From NCBI RefSeq assembly GCF_005849285.1, contig NZ_CP040517.1:1494501-1558500 (forward strand): a DNA stretch of 64,000 nt. Reading direction: 5' to 3'. This DNA comes from Luteithermobacter gelatinilyticus. GTDB taxonomy: Bacteria; Pseudomonadota; Alphaproteobacteria; Sphingomonadales; Emcibacteraceae. Numbering within the stretch: the first letter of the stretch is position 1; each line of letters begins with the position of its first letter. Below, in pieces: positions 42,345 to 50,479 of the stretch. The notes under the pieces were generated by a model. It was given only the letters and a program-made list of their open reading frames with translations. It ran no database searches and was not told where the DNA came from. Made by a program: the position numbers and the translations under genes.

Positions 42345-44030
42345 GCCTTTGGTGGCTTTTATGGTTTCCAGCCAGGGACGAAATTCTTCTTCCGTAAAAA
42401 CGGGGAAGAAATCCGCCCAGGTCATATCGGCCGGTTTAATGGTTTTTCGGGCCTTTCTGAACATGGGCGTCCCGCGTTCCTCACCAAAAGCATACCAGGG
42501 ACGTCTTGTATGCAGCCACCAGGCCGGACAGCCGGAAGCGGCAGCCAACGGGAGCGGGGTAGTGGCCGGACCGATCACCAGATCAAGATTTTTCATCAAC
42601 GCCGCAGTGCCTTCAAAATCATCCTTGAGATCCAGTTCCTCAAACCTGTGGATGGTTAGGCCGGTCTGCGCTTCGAACTCCCGGATTTCCTCTTCACAAT
42701 CCCCATATTGCACATTGATGAAATTGATATTTTCATTGCGCAGCAGGGGGGCCCAATCCCCAAGACCGGCATAATGTTCCTTGCGTCGCGCTAACAACAG
42801 GCCGCTGCGCCAACAGATTCCCACGTTAATTTTATGCGGCAGTGTTGCCAGTTTTTGACGCCAATAGTCGGCCTTGTCTTCTGTGGGGTGCAGAAAACCG
42901 TCACTCATGTCCGGAATGTCCTCCAGGCGACGCCAGCAGTATCGTAACGCCTGCATATACAGGCACATATAATCCACCTTCTCTGGCTCAAGCCCGTCAT
43001 ATAGCCGTATTCTTAACCCCTCCTGGTTGAGTCCGCCCTTGTACCCCAGAACGGTGGCCTCTGGGAAACTGTGCCGGTACAGGTCGACCAGACGATGGTC
43101 GCAGCCAATGATCACATGTTTGGCGGTCCGGATTATCTCTGGATATAGGGCGGCAAACAGGATTTCGTCGCCGACGCCCTGTTCGGCTCCAATAAAGATG
43201 ACTTTGCCGCGCAAGTCCTCTCCCTGCCATTGCGGAATGTCATAAGGCATAAAAACAGATTCCGCCGAGGCTGGATGATTAAGCATTTTCATAGCGGCAA
43301 AGGCTTCGTCAAATTTGCCGATTGCAAAACTGTTGTGCCATAACGCCTGATAGGCTTTGGGATCGTTGGGGGCCAGTTCAGTCGCTCTTTGTGCCAGCTC
43401 CCATGCCTTCTCATGCATTCCGAGATGAGAATAGGTAAGTGCCAGATTCAGGATCACCATGACACTGTCGGGATTCAAACGATAGGCTTCTTCATAAAAA
43501 ACCAGGCTGGCCGGATAACCATCACGAAAGCTTACCGCCGCAGCCAGCGTATTCCACAGCATGAAATTGTCGGGAAACTGGGGGATAATGGATTTGAGAA
43601 GTTCGATGGAGTCATCGACCTGGTCATTTTCCCTCAACGCTGTAGCCAGGTTGTTATACCCCATGGGGTTCGAGGGGTTCTGCTGAATGTAGAGCTGATA
43701 ACACTTAATGGCCAGATCATTCAAATCCATGGCCAGACAGGCCCCGCCAATAATTTCACAAATCGCCGGATTATCAGCATTCTGCGCCAGGGCATGTTCC
43801 AGCATCTGTATTGCTTTTCCCTTCATGCCGAGTTTGAACAGACACTGCGCCATGAAAGGCAGAATATTGGGAGAATAATCTTTATATCTGAGAGAGGAAT
43901 TAAAATATCTGAGTGCTTCTTTGTAGTTGCCCGCTTTGTAGAATTTGGTGGCTTTTTTGACCTGCTTGTCATACTGGGCGGCCGTTTTGGGGGCAGGAAG
44001 CGGTTTGATGGTTTTTGTGTTACGTGTCAT
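42342..44030 (-). CDS. TPR-glycosyltransferase, FlmG-like (probable flagellin glycosyltransferase)
   Basis: 562 residues. Residues 20-250 are tetratricopeptide repeats (YKAGNYKEALRYFNSSLRYK, NPMGYNNLATALRENDQVDD, and others). The C-terminal half is GT-B-like with GAEQGVGDEILFAALYPE, GICWRSGLLLARRKEH and the nucleotide-sugar site region LDLVIGPATTPLPLAAASG. In Caulobacter, FlmG has this layout and attaches pseudaminic acid to flagellins, binding them through the TPRs. The gene is divergent from flbT-flaF and beside the flagellins, which supports the same role. The stop codon lies in a 38-bp repeat. Confidence 0.8.
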   Translation of the reverse strand: MTRNTKTIKPLPAPKTAAQYDKQVKKATKFYKAGNYKEALRYFNSSLRYKDYSPNILPFMAQCLFKLGMKGKAIQMLEHALAQNADNPAICEIIGGACLAMDLNDLAIKCYQLYIQQNPSNPMGYNNLATALRENDQVDDSIELLKSIIPQFPDNFMLWNTLAAAVSFRDGYPASLVFYEEAYRLNPDSVMVILNLALTYSHLGMHEKAWELAQRATELAPNDPKAYQALWHNSFAIGKFDEAFAAMKMLNHPASAESVFMPYDIPQWQGEDLRGKVIFIGAEQGVGDEILFAALYPEIIRTAKHVIIGCDHRLVDLYRHSFPEATVLGYKGGLNQEGLRIRLYDGLEPEKVDYMCLYMQALRYCWRRLEDIPDMSDGFLHPTEDKADYWRQKLATLPHKINVGICWRSGLLLARRKEHYAGLGDWAPLLRNENINFINVQYGDCEEEIREFEAQTGLTIHRFEELDLKDDFEGTAALMKNLDLVIGPATTPLPLAAASGCPAWWLHTRRPWYAFGEERGTPMFRKARKTIKPADMTWADFFPVFTEEEFRPWLETIKATKG

Positions 44031-44213
44031 ACAATCCTCACCTTAAAAACATCGCCATGATTTCAGAGTGGCATAGATGTGTCAATTCTTCTTAAAATCA
44101 TTGTGTTCATGCGCCCTGTGCTGTTATCGTTAACCAACAAATTCATTATTTATTAATATTATTTGTAAAAAATGTCAGAACCTCATGAAAAAGAGGGGCA
44201 AAGAGAGAACTAG

Positions 44214-44639
44214 ATGGCACTGAAACTGTCACTTAAACCGGGTGAGAAAATAGTCGTAAACGGGGCAGTCATTGTAAACGGGGACCGACGGTCAACCCTC
44301 GTGCTTCAGAACAAAGCATCGCTCCTCAGGGAAAAGGACATTATGTTGGCGGAAGAAGTGGATACGCCCGTCAAGCATGTCTATTTTCCCATTATGTTGA
44401 TGTATATGGATGAAAAGGGGTTCAAAAAATATCATGAGGAATTTGTTCTGAGAATGACAGAACTTCTCGGGGTGGTGGAGAATCCCGAAGCCAAAACACT
44501 CTGTGTCGCCATCAGCAAGGATGTGATGGACGGAGAATTTTACAAGGCCCTGATGAAATGCAAGAAACTCTTTGAATATGAAAAAGTGAGATTGGCATAT
44601 GTCCCTGAAAGCATATCAGACGACACAACAGGCGAGTGA
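44214..44639 (+). CDS. flbT: flagellin mRNA regulator FlbT
   Basis: 141 residues matching FlbT: LKLSLKPGEKIVVNGAVIVNGDR, then LLREKDIMLAEEVDTPVKHVYFP. In Caulobacter FlbT binds the 5' untranslated region of flagellin mRNA and promotes its decay until the hook is finished. AGAGAGAAC precedes the ATG. It overlaps flaF by 41 bases in another frame, so translation is coupled. Confidence 0.95.
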   Translation: MALKLSLKPGEKIVVNGAVIVNGDRRSTLVLQNKASLLREKDIMLAEEVDTPVKHVYFPIMLMYMDEKGFKKYHEEFVLRMTELLGVVENPEAKTLCVAISKDVMDGEFYKALMKCKKLFEYEKVRLAYVPESISDDTTGE

Positions 44640-45033
44640 AACAGCCAGCCAGACCGAATACCGTTTGTTTGCTGACGTTACGCGCGCATTGATGGAGGCC
44701 AAGGGGTTATCCAAACTGGATCAGAAACTCCACGATGCGTTGTATTGGAACCGTCGGGTATGGTCCACGCTAGCCACGGACTGTGCGCTGGAAGGGAATC
44801 AGTTGCCCGCGCAACTGAGGGCACAGATTATTTCTCTATCCATCTTTATTGGGAAATATAGTTCCCAGGTTGCGCGCGGCGAGCAGGACATCCAAACGCT
44901 GATCGACATTAACAAGAATATCATGGAAGGGTTAGCGATGCAGGCGCAGCGTCAGTCTCAGGCTTCTGAGGCTGCTTCCGAAGACAAAACGGCAAAAACA
45001 CCGCCGTCTCAGGGCTTGTCCTATACCGTCTGA
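44599..45033 (+). CDS. flaF: flagellin biosynthesis regulator FlaF
   Basis: 144 residues: AYQTTQQASETASQTEYRLF and then DALYWNRRVWSTLATDCAL, LPAQLRAQIISLSIFIGKYS, the FlaF pattern. FlaF works opposite to FlbT and promotes flagellin synthesis and secretion. The start ATG lies within flbT. The last 30 residues are polar and poorly conserved. The flagellin gene follows 284 bases later. Confidence 0.95.
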   Translation: MSLKAYQTTQQASETASQTEYRLFADVTRALMEAKGLSKLDQKLHDALYWNRRVWSTLATDCALEGNQLPAQLRAQIISLSIFIGKYSSQVARGEQDIQTLIDINKNIMEGLAMQAQRQSQASEAASEDKTAKTPPSQGLSYTV

Positions 45034-45149
45034 CAAAAATTAATGAAAATGTTAACTGTTCGAGGACCCCGGCCGATCCTCTGCCGGGACATTCTTTGTA
45101 ACCTTATGATATTTATAGATTTTTGAAAAAATATTTAAAAAATACGTTG

Positions 45150-45175
45150 TTAACCTTTTATTAACAGCTTATAGC
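45150..45175 (+). promoter_or_regulatory. flagellin promoter with CtrA-type box
   Basis: TTAA-CCTTTTA-TTAA (45150-45164) is a perfect CtrA consensus. It overlaps a possible sigma-70 promoter, TTGTTA (45147-45152), 17 bases, TATAGC (45170-45175). No GG-N10-GC sigma-54 element is seen here. Confidence 0.55.
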
Positions 45176-45229
45176 TTAGGGTGAAAATGCAGGTGAAGCT
45201 GTCAGAAAGATGGTTTCTCCCAGTGATTT

Positions 45230-45287
45230 CCCGGGCAAAAGGCCCGGGGTTAAGGGCATAAGGCCCGCATGGAGCAAAATGCTCCAT
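45230..45287 (+). promoter_or_regulatory. structured flagellin mRNA leader
   Basis: Three hairpins lie in the 5' untranslated region: CCCGGGC with GCCCGGG (45230-45248), GGGC with GCCC (45254-45265), and ATGGAGCA with TGCTCCAT (45269-45287). The start codon is 31 bases further on. FlbT-type control acts on such leaders. Confidence 0.65.
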
Positions 45288-45317
45288 TAATGTACTCTCA
45301 GAATGGAGATTTAAGTT

Positions 45318-46160
45318 ATGGCATTTTCAGTCAACACCAATGCAGGCGCTCTTTTCGCTCTGCAGAACCTCAATTCCACCAATTCCTCTCTTGATACTGT
45401 TCAGAACCGCATCAACACGGGCCTGAAGGTTGCCAGCGCCAAAGACAATGCAGCGGTTTTCGCCATTGCCCAGGGTCAGCGGGCCGACCTTGCCGGGCTG
45501 GAGTCAGTGAAATCTTCACTGGATCGGGCAACCAGCTCTGTTGACGTGGCGCTTGCGGCGGCCGAGGCCGTTTCAGACCTTCTGATTCAGTTGAAAGAAA
45601 AAGCAACAGCAGCAACTGACCCTGGAGCAGACGCCGACGCTCGTACGGCTCTGAATGACGAGTTCCAGAACCTTCTGAGCCAGATTGATACGGTTGTCAA
45701 CAATGCCGAGTTTAATGGCGTGAATGCCGTGAAGACCGGTGGTGCAAATATTCAGGCTCTTGTGGCTCTGCCGACAGGCGCCAATACGGCTGGCGATTAT
45801 TCTATTACCGTGACGGCTACGGATATTTCCGCAAGTAACGGTCTTGACCTGACATCAGGTTTGGCCATTACCACCGCTGGCGGGGCTTCCGGTGCTCTGG
45901 CCAAGATTACTGCCGCAGAAAGCACGCTGAACACGTTCTTGTCCAAACTGGGCGCTGGCGCAAAACGCGTGGAAATTCAGCGGACCTTTACGAACAAACT
46001 GGCCGACCAGATTGAAGTTGGTATCGGGAACCTGGTGGATGCCGATCTGGCTCGTGAAAGCGCGAACCTGCAATCACTGCAGGTGAAGCAGCAGTTGGGT
46101 CTGCAGGCGCTCTCCATTGCTAATCAGGCGCCGGGAACCGTACTCTCCCTCTTCCGGTAA
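45318..46160 (+). CDS. flagellin, copy 1
   Basis: 280 residues with the conserved flagellin D0/D1 ends: SVNTNAGALFALQNLNSTNSS and IQRTFTNKLADQIEVGIGNL, ending LQALSIANQAPGTVLSLFR. The middle (TAGDYSITVTATDISASNGL) is the short variable region, so this is a small alphaproteobacterial-type flagellin. It is about as similar to copy 2 (47 kb, opposite strand) as paralogs usually are at the ends, with a different centre. It has a CtrA-type box and a hairpin-rich leader. Confidence 0.96.
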   Translation: MAFSVNTNAGALFALQNLNSTNSSLDTVQNRINTGLKVASAKDNAAVFAIAQGQRADLAGLESVKSSLDRATSSVDVALAAAEAVSDLLIQLKEKATAATDPGADADARTALNDEFQNLLSQIDTVVNNAEFNGVNAVKTGGANIQALVALPTGANTAGDYSITVTATDISASNGLDLTSGLAITTAGGASGALAKITAAESTLNTFLSKLGAGAKRVEIQRTFTNKLADQIEVGIGNLVDADLARESANLQSLQVKQQLGLQALSIANQAPGTVLSLFR

Positions 46161-46186
46161 GGGTTTCCTTATTATAACAATGGTCT

Positions 46187-46214
46187 GGCGGGGCTCCAGC
46201 GGCCCCGCCGATTT
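46187..46214 (+). terminator. GC-rich hairpin after flagellin 1
   Basis: GGCGGGGC (46187-46194) pairs with GCCCCGCC (46202-46209); only a weak T run follows (GATTT). Confidence 0.6.
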
Positions 46215-46343
46215 CCCGACCGCAAGCACAGCTGTTCTTATAAAATATGGGTATTCAATGCGTTTTTCAGAATTGATTTATAATACAGAACAACGTTATA
46301 TGATGTGTATGCGGAAAAACCGGGGCAAAAATAAGAGGTTAAA

Positions 46344-46799
46344 ATGGTTGACGGAATCGACACATATAGTCCGCTTTTTGCGCAGGCTGGTGTTGTCCGT
46401 GCAAACGAACAGCCAACGGGCAATGGGCCGGACGTAAAAGGGCCTGTCGGGACCGAAAGGCCCAGGACAGAGCAGACCAGCGGGGTAAACGAAACCGACG
46501 TTTCCGCCGCGATCAGAAAAGCAGCGGAAGAAAAACTCAATTCCTTAAGCGCGGGCAGCGTTGAAAAATTTCTCAACGCCGCGGAAGAATTTATCAATAA
46601 ATCGCTTCCCAACAAACCACCCCAGACCCGGTTGCGTATCAATCAGGATGATGCAACGGGAGTGTTTGTGTATCAGGGGGTAGATGTAAATTCAGGGGAA
46701 GTAGTTAAACAGTGGCCGGCGGATGAAATTCTCAAATTCCTGGCGTTTTATCGCGAGAAGGAAGGGGCCGAAGGAATTGTTCTTGATGTTGATGCGTAA
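46344..46799 (+). CDS. flaG: FlaG-family flagellar protein
   Basis: 151 residues. The C-terminal 70 match FlaG: LRINQDDATGVFVYQGVDVNSGEVVKQWP region, then ADEILKFLAFYRE. The N-terminal half is polar and disordered. FlaG proteins affect filament length and flagellin stability by an unclear mechanism. The gene lies between two flagellin genes, and a terminator follows. Confidence 0.87.
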   Translation: MVDGIDTYSPLFAQAGVVRANEQPTGNGPDVKGPVGTERPRTEQTSGVNETDVSAAIRKAAEEKLNSLSAGSVEKFLNAAEEFINKSLPNKPPQTRLRINQDDATGVFVYQGVDVNSGEVVKQWPADEILKFLAFYREKEGAEGIVLDVDA

Positions 46800-46829
46800 A
46801 AAAGACTGTCTTGTTTTAAGCTCTTGAAA

Positions 46830-46858
46830 AACCTGCCAACATTCTCGGCGGGTTTTTT
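46830..46858 (+). terminator. terminator of flaG
   Basis: AACCTGCC (46830-46837) pairs with GGCGGGTT (46847-46854, one G-U pair), ending in six T residues. Confidence 0.8.
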
Positions 46859-46935
46859 GTTGTATATTCATGTGACAAGTGGGGGAGACGTTTCGACCGA
46901 TCTGTTCTTTTTTTATCAGCCGTTCTGTTCTGGAC

Positions 46936-46964
46936 AAAAGAAAGGCCGGCAAGTGCCGGCCTTT
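46936..46964 (-). terminator. terminator of flagellin 2
   Basis: AAAGGCCGGC (46941-46950) pairs exactly with GCCGGCCTTT (46955-46964); on the minus strand it runs into TTTCTTTTG. Confidence 0.88.
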
Positions 46965-46989
46965 GCTGCCAGAATACAAATACGATTCT

Positions 46990-47820
46990 TCAGCCGCCAA
47001 ACAGGTTGAGAATGGACTGTGGGGCCTGATTGGCGATGGACAGGGCCTGAACCCCCAATTGTTGTTTCACCTGTAGGGCCTGAAGATTGGCACTTTCCTT
47101 GGCCATATTGGCGTCCACCAAGTTTCCTATTCCCACTTCAAGGCTATCGGCAATCTTGTCGGAAAATACCCGCTGCGCTTCCAGGGACTTTCCGCCAGCA
47201 CCAAGAGATGTCAGAACCGAATTCACATTGTCCAGTGCCGTATCCACAGTTGTGACCATGGCCGCGGCATCGGTCTGGGTCGTAATGGAATCCCCGGCCG
47301 TCAAAGTAATATTCGGGCCGCCCAAGGTTAGATTCTGGTGGGCAATGGTAATGGTTTGGGTGGCGTCCGGATTAGTGATGGCAACGATAATATCCGTGCC
47401 GCCGTCCAGAATATTCGTTCCGTTGAATTCCGCATTGTTGATGATGGTGGTGATCTGATCCCGAAGGGCTTCGAAATCTTCGGCTAGGGCATCGCGGCTT
47501 TTCTGATCGAGCCCTGCGTCTGCTGCTGCAACGGCTTTTTCTTTCATCTCAATCAAAATGTCTGAAATAGAGCCTGCCGCGGCCAGGGCAATATCTACCG
47601 TACTGATAGACCTGTCCAGACTTTGCTTAACCGCGTTATATCCCTTCAAATCCGCCCGTAATTGTTGGGCAATGGAAAAAATCGCCGCGTTATCCTTGGC
47701 AGTTGAAATTTTCAGGCCCGTATTGATCCGGGTTTGTACCGTTTCCAGATCTGTGGTCGTTTTGTTCAGGTTTTGTAGTGCGGACAAGGCACTGGCATTG
47801 GTGTTAACTGAGAAGGACAT
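46990..47820 (-). CDS. flagellin, copy 2
   Basis: 276 residues: SFSVNTNASALSALQNLNKT at the N-terminus and LQALQVKQQLGVQALSIANQ, ending ILNLFGG, the conserved D0/D1 coiled-coil regions. The central part differs from copy 1 (IIVAITNPDATQTITIAHQN). GGAGAG precedes the ATG, and a sigma-54-type promoter lies about 80 bases upstream. Having two flagellins under different promoter types suggests a filament built from two subunits made at different times, as in Caulobacter. Confidence 0.96.
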   Translation of the reverse strand: MSFSVNTNASALSALQNLNKTTTDLETVQTRINTGLKISTAKDNAAIFSIAQQLRADLKGYNAVKQSLDRSISTVDIALAAAGSISDILIEMKEKAVAAADAGLDQKSRDALAEDFEALRDQITTIINNAEFNGTNILDGGTDIIVAITNPDATQTITIAHQNLTLGGPNITLTAGDSITTQTDAAAMVTTVDTALDNVNSVLTSLGAGGKSLEAQRVFSDKIADSLEVGIGNLVDANMAKESANLQALQVKQQLGVQALSIANQAPQSILNLFGG

Positions 47821-47901
47821 ACCGCTCTCCTATTTAAATGTATTCTGACATACTGATAGAGTCATATGCTGCGTTTGTTTTACTTTTTCGATTGTAGTTA
47901 A

Positions 47902-47917
47902 TGCATTTTTCATGCCA
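47902..47917 (-). promoter_or_regulatory. sigma-54-type promoter of flagellin 2
   Basis: The minus strand reads TGGCATGAAAAATGCA, with invariant GG and GC separated by ten bases; two positions differ from the TGGCAC-N5-TTGCA consensus. It lies 82 bases before the start codon. Confidence 0.65.
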
Positions 47918-48047
47918 TTCCTCAAAATACATGTAACTATTTGAAATATATTAGTTTTTAAAAGAAAACCATTTATCAAAACCTATGACTTGGCGGAAGC
48001 AGGGGAAAAAAATTCCCTGATCAACAGGTAAAGCCTGCAGGGCAGGG

Positions 48048-48076
48048 ATAAAAAAAGCGGGGTCCAAAACCCCGCT
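48048..48076 (-). terminator. terminator of the flgI operon
   Basis: AGCGGGGT (48056-48063) pairs with ACCCCGCT (48069-48076); on the minus strand it is followed by seven T residues. Confidence 0.88.
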
Positions 48077-48101
48077 AAAATTTTACCCGGAGATGGCCGG
48101 T

Positions 48102-48599
48102 TTATATGGTTTCATTCAGCGTTAATGTTGTTGGTGTTTTGGCCGTTTGGGGGTCTTTCAGCTTGGCATTAGCCCCATAAGCCTGACTTTTATTGGCTTG
48201 CCGGGCAATTTCATCTCCCACAGCCTTGATCATTTTTTCGGAAATGGTCTTTAGCGCCTTGAGCTTGCGTTTATGGTCCTCCAGGACTTCCTGAAACTCG
48301 CGAGTGACTTTTTTCAGCAGGCGCAGATGATCCGCAGATCCCGCAGTTTTCAAACCCCCAGCTTGTTGCAGCGCTGTCATTTGCTGGTGATAGGTCGCGG
48401 CCAGGCGATTTTTGTCTTCCGCAAGACTGGCAATATCCCCGGGACGACGGGCGTTAAGAAGGGAAATTTCTTTTTTGATAAGCGCCGTGAGGTCCCTGGT
48501 GACCTGTATCAGTGAAGGCAGATCCCCCTGTGAGAACTGCCCCCGTGAAACTTTTTCAGGCGAAAACTGTTCGGGGAAGAATTTTCTATCGTCTGACAT
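48102..48599 (-). CDS. FlgN-like flagellar export chaperone
   Basis: 165 residues, mostly helical: LPSLIQVTRDLTALIKKEIS and NRLAATYHQQMTALQQAGG, then LEDHKRKLKALKTISEKMIK, the coiled FlgN pattern. It is third in a flgI, rod-binding protein, FlgN-like order, and such genes sit in the same place in other alphaproteobacteria (FlbY in Caulobacter). It probably chaperones hook-associated proteins. The match is by pattern and position, not a strong motif. Confidence 0.7.
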   Translation of the reverse strand: MSDDRKFFPEQFSPEKVSRGQFSQGDLPSLIQVTRDLTALIKKEISLLNARRPGDIASLAEDKNRLAATYHQQMTALQQAGGLKTAGSADHLRLLKKVTREFQEVLEDHKRKLKALKTISEKMIKAVGDEIARQANKSQAYGANAKLKDPQTAKTPTTLTLNETI

Positions 48600-48608
48600 G
48601 TTTCGTCC

Positions 48609-48959
48609 TCATTTTTGTGGGGAAAGGGAGGGGGCAGGGACATTGTCCTGCTGTCCGGCTTCCTGGGTTTTCAGTATTTCGCGATACACAGCATCGGAAA
48701 GCCCGATGCCACCATTGCGGCTGATTGTGTTGGCCATTTGTTCATTCAACAGGTCCCGGTATATGCCCTCACTGTGCCCGCCGCCAAACGGCCCATCGGT
48801 TTGCAGCCCCATCGACATATTTTTCAGGATTTCCGAAAGGAAGATGGCCTCGAACTCATTGGCGGCATCCCGGGCCGCTTTCTGGGCCTGGGTTTTGGGG
48901 CTCTCCACACTGTGCTGAACAACGTTTTTGCCCTGGATGTCAAAGACTTTCATTTCCAT
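48609..48959 (-). CDS. flgJ: FlgJ-type rod-binding protein
   Basis: About 116 residues; ATG 48959 is chosen, although GTG 48962 and ATG 48953 are also in frame. The rod-binding domain is clear: AARDAANEFEAIFLSEILKNM, GLQTDGPFGGGHSEGIYRDLL and GIGLSDAVYREILK. It lacks the peptidoglycan hydrolase domain that enterobacterial FlgJ carries, as is usual in alphaproteobacteria; hydrolysis is done by a separate protein. It overlaps the flgI stop codon. Confidence 0.92.
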   Translation of the reverse strand: MEMKVFDIQGKNVVQHSVESPKTQAQKAARDAANEFEAIFLSEILKNMSMGLQTDGPFGGGHSEGIYRDLLNEQMANTISRNGGIGLSDAVYREILKTQEAGQQDNVPAPSLSPQK

Positions 48960-50101
48960 CACATCACCTCTATATCCGCATGCAGTGCGCCGGAAACCTT
49001 GAGGGCCTGAAGGATGGAAATCATGTCCCTTGGCCCGATTCCCAAGGCATTTAAGCCATCAACAAGATCTTGGAGATTCACTCCGGGTTTCAGTAGGGCG
49101 AGTTTTTTGCCTTCACCAGTGTCCACCTCAACTTCGGTGCGGGGAACCACCTGCGTCTCTCCGCCTTGGGCAAAGGGGGCGGGTTGGGATACCTGGGGTG
49201 TTTCCGTAACCCGAATGGTCAGGTTGCCCTGCGCGATGGCCACTTCACTGACCCGAACTTCCTGCCCAATCACAATGATTCCGGATTTTTCATCAATCAC
49301 AACCCGGGCTTTCTGGTCCGGTTCCACATAAAATTGTTCAATTTCCGTCACCAAAGAAATCATATTTTTGGGATATCCCCGGGGTTTCTGCAACTGTACC
49401 GTTGCCGGGTCCACGGGGTCCGCCACATTAACCCCCAGTTCCCGGTTAATGGTTTCTGCAATCCGTTGCGCCGTGGTAAAATCCGGTTCTCTTAACGCAA
49501 GATGAAGAACATCAAGATCCGCCATACTGTAGTTGATTTCGCGCTCAATGATGGCCCCATTGGGAATACGGCCAGCTGTAGGAACGCCGGTTGTGATGTT
49601 TGCCGCATCGCCGCCCGCGGAAAAACCGGCAATCTGCAGCGCCCCTTGCGCGACGGCATAAACTTCACCATCGGCGCCGAGCAAGGGGGTGACGATAAGT
49701 GTCCCCCCCCGCAAATCTTCAGCGTCTCCGATGGCGCTGATGGTTACATCAATACGGCTGCCGGCACGGGCAAAAGGGGGCAGGCTCGCCGTGACCATAA
49801 CCGCAGCAGTGTTGTCTGTTTTCATGGTGGCGTCGCGGGTGTTAACCCCTAAACGCTCCAGCATGGCCGTGATACTTTGCTGGGTAAAGGGGGCGTTGCG
49901 CAGTGTATCGCCGGTGCCATTCAGGCCAACCACAAGACCATAACCGACCAGTTGGTTTTCCCTCACGCCCTCTACGGCAACCAGATCCTTGATACGGGAA
50001 GCCGCAGAAACGTTTCCCGACACTGTTATAAAAACAGCGACAAAGAGGAGCAAAAAGACAACGCTTTTTTTCAGCGCCTGTTCTGAACTGATTTTACCCA
50101 T
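48959..50101 (-). CDS. flgI: flagellar P-ring protein FlgI
   Basis: 380 residues with a Sec signal (VVFLLLFVAVFITVSG, cleavage near NVSA). FlgI motifs: RIKDLVAVEGVRENQLVGYGLVVGL, NAPFTQQSITAMLERLG and SRIDVTISAIGDAEDLRGG. The protein forms the P ring around the rod in the periplasm. It is the first gene of a three-gene operon and diverges from fliX, as in Caulobacter. Confidence 0.97.
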   Translation of the reverse strand: MGKISSEQALKKSVVFLLLFVAVFITVSGNVSAASRIKDLVAVEGVRENQLVGYGLVVGLNGTGDTLRNAPFTQQSITAMLERLGVNTRDATMKTDNTAAVMVTASLPPFARAGSRIDVTISAIGDAEDLRGGTLIVTPLLGADGEVYAVAQGALQIAGFSAGGDAANITTGVPTAGRIPNGAIIEREINYSMADLDVLHLALREPDFTTAQRIAETINRELGVNVADPVDPATVQLQKPRGYPKNMISLVTEIEQFYVEPDQKARVVIDEKSGIIVIGQEVRVSEVAIAQGNLTIRVTETPQVSQPAPFAQGGETQVVPRTEVEVDTGEGKKLALLKPGVNLQDLVDGLNALGIGPRDMISILQALKVSGALHADIEVM

Positions 50102-50479
50102 TGTTTTTGACGATCCATTGTTGACAGACGTTCCACATCACAAGAATAAAAGCAAAATCCGTGCCAGGGTGAGACAACATGAAGAAAGTCTTTTAATGCA
50201 TTGTAAATAAAGTTTTTTAATTATAAATTTCCCTGTCAGGTGCTCCCGAAGGGGTCTGTTATTCCACTCCATAAGAAAAATTTTCCGCCTTTTTTGACAC
50301 ACCGGCAAGCCTTGCCGGGCTATTTATCCGGAAATATTTTGCAGTTGTTGGCGTGCAGATTTTTATGCCCGGATTTCTCTTTTAAGAAATTCTCCCTCCA
50401 GAAATTCTCTAGGAACAGCAGCCCCGATCTGCTAAAAAATAAGAATATTAGTGCCTCATTCAGCAGAAGGATCTGATTT
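50102..50479. promoter_or_regulatory. divergent flgI/fliX control region
   Basis: 378 bases without a credible ORF. It contains a near-consensus CtrA box, TTAA-TGCATTG-TAAA (50193-50207), one base off. It also holds a short palindrome CCGGCAA-GCC-TTGCCGG (50302-50318) next to a TTGACA, and a direct repeat AGAAATTCTC at 50385-50394 and 50400-50409. No sigma-54 element with correct GG-N10-GC spacing was found on either strand. Confidence 0.45.

Noticed and set aside
44070-44090. Possible sigma-54 promoter before flbT (TGGCATAGATGTGTC)
   Set aside because: The GC dinucleotide required ten bases after GG is missing.
45044-45059. TTAA repeat after flaF as a CtrA box
   Set aside because: The spacer is eight bases, not seven.
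50330-50375. Possible sigma-54 promoters in the flgI/fliX region
   Set aside because: Candidate GG and GC pairs are spaced 9 or 11 bases, not 10.
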